From: Lachnospiraceae bacterium
GTDB lineage: Bacteria; Bacillota; Clostridia; Lachnospirales; Lachnospiraceae
NCBI GenBank assembly: GCA_022790905.1
Contig: JAAVYC010000166.1
Coordinates: 1-10,059, forward strand
Length of the DNA: 10,059 nt
Direction of reading: 5' to 3'
The notes below the pieces were generated by a model. It did not search any database. It saw only the letters and a list, made by a program, of their open reading frames with translations, and was not told the origin of the DNA. Within the stretch, counting starts at the first letter, position 1. Each line of letters starts with the position of its first letter. Positions 6,268 through 10,059 of this stretch are shown here, one piece after another. A program made the translations under genes and the position numbers.

Positions 6268-6981
6268 ATGATTAATTTAAACGAATGGCCAGTGGAAAAA
6301 TTTGCAAAAGTATTCGACATGGCAGTTTTAGCACCGGATACGCAAGAAGCAGCAATACGAGAAGCGTGCCGTCAGGCAAAAGCTTACAATATTGCCGCTA
6401 TGTATACGACGCCTTGTTGGACAAAAGTAGTTGCAGAAGAGCTGGCAGGCTCAGATGTCCATGTTGGTGTCGGAATTGGTTTTCCGTATGGTACGCCGAC
6501 GACAGCGATCAAGATGGCAGAAGTGGATGATGCGATTGCCAACGGAGGAACCGCGCTCGATATGGTGATCAATATTGGGGCTTTGAAAGATGGAGATCTA
6601 GATTTGACTCGTGCGGAGATTCAAGGGTTTGCTGAAAAAACGAAGGCAGCTGGATGTCTTAGCAAGGTGATTATAGAGGTTGGATTTTTGACCGATGAAG
6701 AAATTGCAACTGTCACAAAGATGATCTGCGAATGCGGCATAGACTATGTCAAAACAGCGACTGGTTCTCAGGCATTGCCGGATGTACATCATCTAGAAGT
6801 GATAAAGGCAAATCTTTCTGGTAAGACAAAATTAAAATTATCAGGTGTTCCAAGACAGTTTGTACTTTCAGCATGTCTTAGAATGTTAGAGATTGGTGTA
6901 GAACTAATTGGAACGAGAAGTGCGATTAAGATTATCGACGAGTATAAAGCTTATCGAAAAGAGAACGGACTGACAGAATAA
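6268..6981 (+). CDS. deoC: DeoC-family class I aldolase (deoxyribose-phosphate aldolase-like)
   Basis: The family splits 2-deoxyribose-5-phosphate into acetaldehyde and glyceraldehyde-3-phosphate during deoxynucleoside breakdown. This 237-residue barrel protein has the usual length. It keeps GIGFPYG (69-75), the GGTALDMVINIGALKDG block with Asp98, KVIIEVGFL (133-141), the Schiff-base motif VKTATG with Lys162, and a second lysine Lys190 in LKLSGVPR that aligns with the catalytic relay lysine of E. coli DeoC. Some conserved positions are altered. The usual phosphate-binding GG(I/V)R reads GVPR (193-196), the C-terminal G-S-S motif reads GTRSA (215-219), and the N-terminal DHTLL motif reads DMAVL (17-21). 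Aldolase chemistry therefore looks intact but the substrate may differ. AAGGAGG lies eight bases before the ATG. It is transcribed alone from its own promoter, with no deo-operon partners nearby. Confidence 0.85.
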   Translation: MINLNEWPVEKFAKVFDMAVLAPDTQEAAIREACRQAKAYNIAAMYTTPCWTKVVAEELAGSDVHVGVGIGFPYGTPTTAIKMAEVDDAIANGGTALDMVINIGALKDGDLDLTRAEIQGFAEKTKAAGCLSKVIIEVGFLTDEEIATVTKMICECGIDYVKTATGSQALPDVHHLEVIKANLSGKTKLKLSGVPRQFVLSACLRMLEIGVELIGTRSAIKIIDEYKAYRKENGLTE

Positions 6982-7037
6982 AATATTCCTCGGGCTGGCA
7001 GAGCGACTTAGATGAGCGATAGAATTTCGCGGATTAC

Positions 7038-7065
7038 TTGACAAATCTTTGGTCTGTGCTAAAAT
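7038..7065 (+). promoter_or_regulatory. Extended -10 promoter for leuS
   Basis: TTGACA (7038-7043), a 16-base spacer and TAAAAT (7060-7065), with a TGC extension directly before the -10, form a strong SigA-type promoter. The predicted start is near 7072. The leader to leuS is about 74 bases, too short for a T-box, and it lacks the T-box sequence AGGGTGGNACCGCG. No convincing terminator separates deoC from this promoter, so some deoC readthrough is possible. Confidence 0.78.
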
Positions 7066-7130
7066 TTTAATGATATGAGTAAAATTAAAAAATACAGATT
7101 TACAAGAAATTTTGTGATAGATGCGAGATG

Positions 7131-7136
7131 AGGAGG
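7131..7136 (+). promoter_or_regulatory. Ribosome binding site that decides the leuS start
   Basis: AGGAGG lies nine bases before the ATG at 7146. An in-frame ATG at 7128 would place the Shine-Dalgarno inside the coding region, translated as Arg-Arg, with nothing suitable upstream of it. The downstream ATG, giving MSAKGIPYNH, is therefore the start. Confidence 0.9.
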
Positions 7137-7145
7137 AGCAAAAAA

Positions 7146-9563
7146 ATGTCAGCCAAAGGGATACCATATAACCATAGAGCGATCGAGCAAAAGTGGCAGA
7201 AGATCTGGGACGATGAGAGAGCGTTTACTGCTTCAGATGATTATTCTAAACCAAAATATTATGCGTTGGTAGAGTTTCCATATCCATCGGGACAAGGACT
7301 TCATGTAGGGCATCCAAGACCATATACCGCTTTGGATATTGTGGCGAGAAAGAGAAGGATGCAGGGGTATAATGTTCTTTATCCAATGGGATGGGATGCA
7401 TTTGGATTGCCGACGGAAAATTATGCCATTAAAAATAAGATTCATCCGAAGATTGTAACGGAAAATAATGTAAAACGCTTTAAAGATCAGCTTCATTCGC
7501 TGGGCTATTCTTTTGACTGGGAACGTGAAATTAATACAACTGAGGCGGGCTATTATAAATGGACACAATGGATTTTTTTAAAACTGTTTGAGGCAGGGCT
7601 TGCTTATAAAAGTGAGATGCCAATTAACTGGTGCACTTCCTGTAAAGTTGGACTTGCAAATGAGGAAGTGGTAAATGGTGTCTGTGAACGTTGTGGGAGT
7701 TCAGTGGTAAGAAAGGTCAAAAGCCAGTGGATGTTAAAAATTACCGATTATGCAGAAAAACTATTAGAAGGTTTAAATGATGTCGACTATATTGAGCGGG
7801 TCAAAGTTTCCCAGAAGAATTGGATTGGAAAGAGCCAGGGAGCGGAAGTGGAATTTCCAATTTCAGGAAAAGAAGAAAAATTGATCGTTTACACGACAAG
7901 ACCAGATACTCTATTTGGTGCAACTTATATGGTGGTATCGCCGGAACACCCGATTTTAGACCAATATAAGACAGATATTAAGAATTGGGACGAGATTCAA
8001 AATTACCGTGAACAGGCGGCGAAGAAATCTGACTTTGAGCGTTCTGAGCTTGCAAAAGACAAGACGGGTGTTGCGATAGACGGACTTATGGCGATTAATC
8101 CAGTGAACGAAAAAGAGATACCGATTTGGGTGTCCGACTATGTGCTGATGTCCTATGGAACTGGGGCTATTATGGCAGTGCCAGCGCATGATACGAGGGA
8201 CTGGGAATTTGCGAAAAAATTTCATCTTCCAATTATTGAGGTTGTAGCAGGAGGAGAGAATGTACAAGAGGAAGCTTATACAGATGTTGTGACTGGAACA
8301 CTTGTAAATTCAGACTTCCTGGACGGATTGGAAGTGGCGGAGGCAAAGAAAAAGATTATTGCCTTTTTAGAGGAAAAACAGATTGGAAAGAGTAAGACGA
8401 ATTTCAAATTGCGCGATTGGGTATTTTCACGTCAAAGATATTGGGGAGAGCCGATCCCAATTGTATCTTGTGGGAAGTGCGGATATGTTCCGCTGCCTGA
8501 GAGCGAATTGCCATTGGAGTTACCGGAGGTTGATAGTTATATGCCAACAGAAAACGGAGAATCTCCATTGGCAGCCATTACTGATTGGGTGAATACAACC
8601 TGTCCTTGTTGTGGTGGTCCTGCAAAGCGCGAAACAGATACGATGCCGCAGTGGGCTGGTTCGTCTTGGTATTTCCTGCGCTATACAGATCCGAGTAATG
8701 AGGAGGCGTTGGCAAGCAAAGAGGCCCTGGATTACTGGCTTCCAGTGGATTGGTACAATGGAGGTATGGAACACACAACGCTTCATTTGCTCTATTCTAG
8801 ATTTTGGCATAGATTTTTATATGATCAGAATTTAGTTCCGACAAAAGAACCGTATCAGAAAAGAACATCTCATGGTATGATTTTGGGAGAGAACGGAGAG
8901 AAAATGTCAAAATCCCGTGGAAACGTGGTCAATCCAGACGATATTGTGATGGATTACGGTGCAGACACTCTTCGCACTTATGAAATGTTTATCGGTGCCT
9001 TTGATTTAAGCGCGTCTTGGTCGGAAAATGGCGTAAAAGGTTGTCGGAGATTTTTAGATCGTGTGTGGAAATTACAGGAACTTTTGGTGGACGGAGAAGA
9101 GTACCGGAGCCATCTTGAGACGAAAATGCATCAGACGATTCAAAAGGTCAGCTCTGATTTTGAAAATTTAAAGTATAATACAGCGATTGCTGCTATGATG
9201 AGTTTGTTGAATGATTTTTATAAAGAGGATTCCATCAACCGGAAAGAATTTAAGACCTTCCTAATCCTTTTAAATCCGGTTGCACCACATATCACAGAGG
9301 AGATCTGGGAGAATTGTGGATATGGTGGAAGGCTCTATCAACAGACCTGGCCGGAATTTGACGAAGCAAAGACGGTGGAAGATACGATAGAACTGCCGGT
9401 ACAGATCAATGGAAAAACAAGAGCAGTTGTGGCTCTTCCTGCGGATGTGGATAAAGACACGGCGATTGCAGCCGGAAAAGAAGCAATTGCCGATAGGTTG
9501 ACGGGAACGATTATCAAGGAGATTTATGTTCCAGGAAAAATCATAAATATTGTACAGAAATAG
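7146..9563 (+). CDS. leuS: Leucyl-tRNA synthetase
   Basis: This class I synthetase charges tRNA-Leu with leucine in the cytoplasm. The product is 805 residues, the normal bacterial LeuS length. In order it shows FPYPSGQGLHVGHPRPYTALD, where HVGH (53-56) is the HIGH signature; a cysteine cluster (Cys163, 166, 180, 183); the CP1 editing domain with TTRPDTLFGAT (250-260) and GTGAIMAVPAHDTRD with its conserved aspartates near 349-352; RDWVFSRQRYWGEPIP; a second cysteine cluster (442, 445, 486, 489); and EKMSKSRGN with KMSKS at 586-590. The anticodon-binding helical domain and small C-terminal domain follow. Two four-cysteine zinc sites and an intact editing site suggest full proofreading function. 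It is a single-gene unit with its own promoter and terminator. Codon use matches its neighbours. Confidence 0.98.
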   Translation: MSAKGIPYNHRAIEQKWQKIWDDERAFTASDDYSKPKYYALVEFPYPSGQGLHVGHPRPYTALDIVARKRRMQGYNVLYPMGWDAFGLPTENYAIKNKIHPKIVTENNVKRFKDQLHSLGYSFDWEREINTTEAGYYKWTQWIFLKLFEAGLAYKSEMPINWCTSCKVGLANEEVVNGVCERCGSSVVRKVKSQWMLKITDYAEKLLEGLNDVDYIERVKVSQKNWIGKSQGAEVEFPISGKEEKLIVYTTRPDTLFGATYMVVSPEHPILDQYKTDIKNWDEIQNYREQAAKKSDFERSELAKDKTGVAIDGLMAINPVNEKEIPIWVSDYVLMSYGTGAIMAVPAHDTRDWEFAKKFHLPIIEVVAGGENVQEEAYTDVVTGTLVNSDFLDGLEVAEAKKKIIAFLEEKQIGKSKTNFKLRDWVFSRQRYWGEPIPIVSCGKCGYVPLPESELPLELPEVDSYMPTENGESPLAAITDWVNTTCPCCGGPAKRETDTMPQWAGSSWYFLRYTDPSNEEALASKEALDYWLPVDWYNGGMEHTTLHLLYSRFWHRFLYDQNLVPTKEPYQKRTSHGMILGENGEKMSKSRGNVVNPDDIVMDYGADTLRTYEMFIGAFDLSASWSENGVKGCRRFLDRVWKLQELLVDGEEYRSHLETKMHQTIQKVSSDFENLKYNTAIAAMMSLLNDFYKEDSINRKEFKTFLILLNPVAPHITEEIWENCGYGGRLYQQTWPEFDEAKTVEDTIELPVQINGKTRAVVALPADVDKDTAIAAGKEAIADRLTGTIIKEIYVPGKIINIVQK

Positions 9564-9571
9564 ACAAGAAA

Positions 9572-9613
9572 GCAGCGTAAGCAGTGAAAATTCACTACTT
9601 ACGTTGCTTTTTT
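9572..9613. terminator. Bidirectional convergent terminator between leuS and the minus-strand small gene
   Basis: A long stem (9572-9588 with 9591-9607, about 17 positions with one G-T pair and one C-A mismatch) closes a two-base loop. It is followed by six T residues (9608-9613) on the plus strand. On the minus strand the same stem is followed by TTTCTTG, so it can end transcription from both sides. The plus-strand T-run overlaps the stop codon of the opposing gene, which is therefore packed tightly against the hairpin. Confidence 0.9.
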
Positions 9614-9884
9614 AATGACGCTTCATATTTTTCATTAATGATAATATCATATCTGTTTTTTTGCGTTCTTCTTCGCTCATACTTTGTTTTAAAATATTGA
9701 TTAAAAGATCACGCTCTGTCTCGGAAAACTCGATTCCAGAACTTTTGGCAGTGGAAGCGGCTTTTGTCAACTCAGAGGCCATTTCTTTTGCATTTTTGGA
9801 ATGCTGCTGATTGGCAAATTGCATCAAAAAATCGAGTTTCTCAGGGGAAAGATTTCCCTGTTTTAATAAGTCTGAAATGTCCAT
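9612..9884 (-). CDS. Small helical conserved hypothetical protein (90 residues)
   Basis: No known function is recognised. The product MDISDLLKQGNLSPEKLDFL... has no signal peptide, membrane segment or cysteine, and is predicted from composition to be almost entirely helical. Helix-like stretches run about residues 13-48 and 54-87, with charged, amphipathic spacing. Two segments share a loose pattern, a Ser-Pro/Ser-Glu cap followed by a leucine-rich helix (13-24 and 54-66), but the match is too weak to call a repeat. A strong AGGAGG lies five bases before the ATG, which supports real expression. It follows an upstream gene by 15 bases and so is probably the last gene of an operon that enters from beyond the right edge. 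I recall similar small proteins in Lachnospiraceae genomes, without assigned function. A cytoplasmic partner-binding or structural role is possible but unsupported. Confidence 0.8.
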   Translation of the reverse strand: MDISDLLKQGNLSPEKLDFLMQFANQQHSKNAKEMASELTKAASTAKSSGIEFSETERDLLINILKQSMSEEERKKTDMILSLMKNMKRH

Positions 9885-9899
9885 AGATACCTCCTTTAT

Positions 9900-10059
9900 T
9901 TATCGGAACAACAGATCATATGCGGAAAAAAGCTGAAAAATGTTGATAAAGGAATCCAGATTTTCCAGTTCCTTTTCGTTACAGTAAGGACGTATCTCAT
10001 TTAACATATTTAACGTGTTTTCTTCCGGATTTTCCACGGAGCAGATACTCAGATTATTG
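9900..10059 (-). CDS. C-terminal part of a hypothetical protein, cut by the window edge
   Basis: An open minus-strand frame of 52 codons runs from the window edge to a TAA at 9900-9902. It ends in LENLDSFINIFQLFSAYDLLFR. The start lies outside the window. The visible part is rich in Asn, Glu and Leu and looks helical and soluble; no domain is recognised. Its stop is 15 bases before the start of the 90-residue gene, which carries its own AGGAGG in the gap. That spacing suggests the two are cotranscribed and possibly act together. The reading as a real gene rests on the operon-like spacing, the compatible codon use, and the other two frames being interrupted by stops. Confidence 0.65.
   Translation of the reverse strand, partial: NNLSICSVENPEENTLNMLNEIRPYCNEKELENLDSFINIFQLFSAYDLLFR

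Noticed and set aside
6285..6530. 81-codon plus-strand frame inside deoC.
   Set aside because: It lies in another frame of a clear DeoC-family gene, has no ribosome binding site and no family resemblance.
6982..7037. Possible terminator after deoC.
   Set aside because: Only a 4-bp GCGA/TCGC pairing and repeated GAGCGA words are present, with no stable stem and no U-run.
7128..7145. Alternative leuS start at the ATG at 7128.
   Set aside because: It would translate the Shine-Dalgarno as Arg-Arg and has no ribosome binding site of its own. The ATG at 7146 fits the family N-terminus and the spacing.
7233..7568. 111-codon minus-strand frame opposite leuS.
   Set aside because: It is antisense to the conserved catalytic core of leuS, has unusual composition and lacks a ribosome binding site.

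Overview
The window looks like ordinary chromosome from an AT-rich, low-GC Gram-positive anaerobe, most likely a Lachnospiraceae-type Clostridium relative. The basis is strong AGGAGG-type ribosome binding sites, SigA-like TTGACA/TATAAT promoters, a DAHP synthase of the Thermotoga/Clostridium type, an EF-G paralogue of the GHGGAGKT class, a secreted InlB-B-repeat protein, and a small helical protein resembling conserved Lachnospiraceae hypotheticals. The family assignment is from memory of homologues, not a search. No phage, transposon, CRISPR or RNA gene is visible.

Layout, left to right. (1) Positions 1-2292, minus strand: a two-gene aromatic amino acid operon, aroF then tyrA. The genes overlap by one base (TAATG) and are closed by a hairpin at 22-51. 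(2) Positions 2293-2568: a divergent regulatory region with one SigA-like promoter for each direction and three short palindromes. (3) Positions 2569-5985, plus strand: an EF-G paralogue with altered GTPase motifs, followed 30 bases later by a secreted protein with an InlB B-repeat and a probable beta-propeller-like region, ending in a strong terminator. (4) Positions 5986-6981: a 282-base spacer carrying the deoC promoter and a 5'-leader hairpin, then a divergent DeoC-family aldolase. (5) Positions 6982-9563: leuS with its own extended -10 promoter and no visible T-box. (6) Positions 9564-10059: a convergent bidirectional terminator, then two small minus-strand genes of unknown function; the upstream one is cut by the window edge.

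The clearest functional link is aroF-tyrA: AroF makes DAHP, the first intermediate of the shikimate pathway, and TyrA commits prephenate to tyrosine. The other units are separate housekeeping or unknown functions with their own promoters. No stretch above 300 bases lacks a gene. I see no convincing evidence of an undescribed multi-gene system. The points most worth a second look are the altered GTPase motifs of the EF-G paralogue, the altered phosphate-binding region of the DeoC homologue, the palindromes around the aroF/EF-G divergent promoters, and unexplained mini-ORFs in all four 5' leaders.
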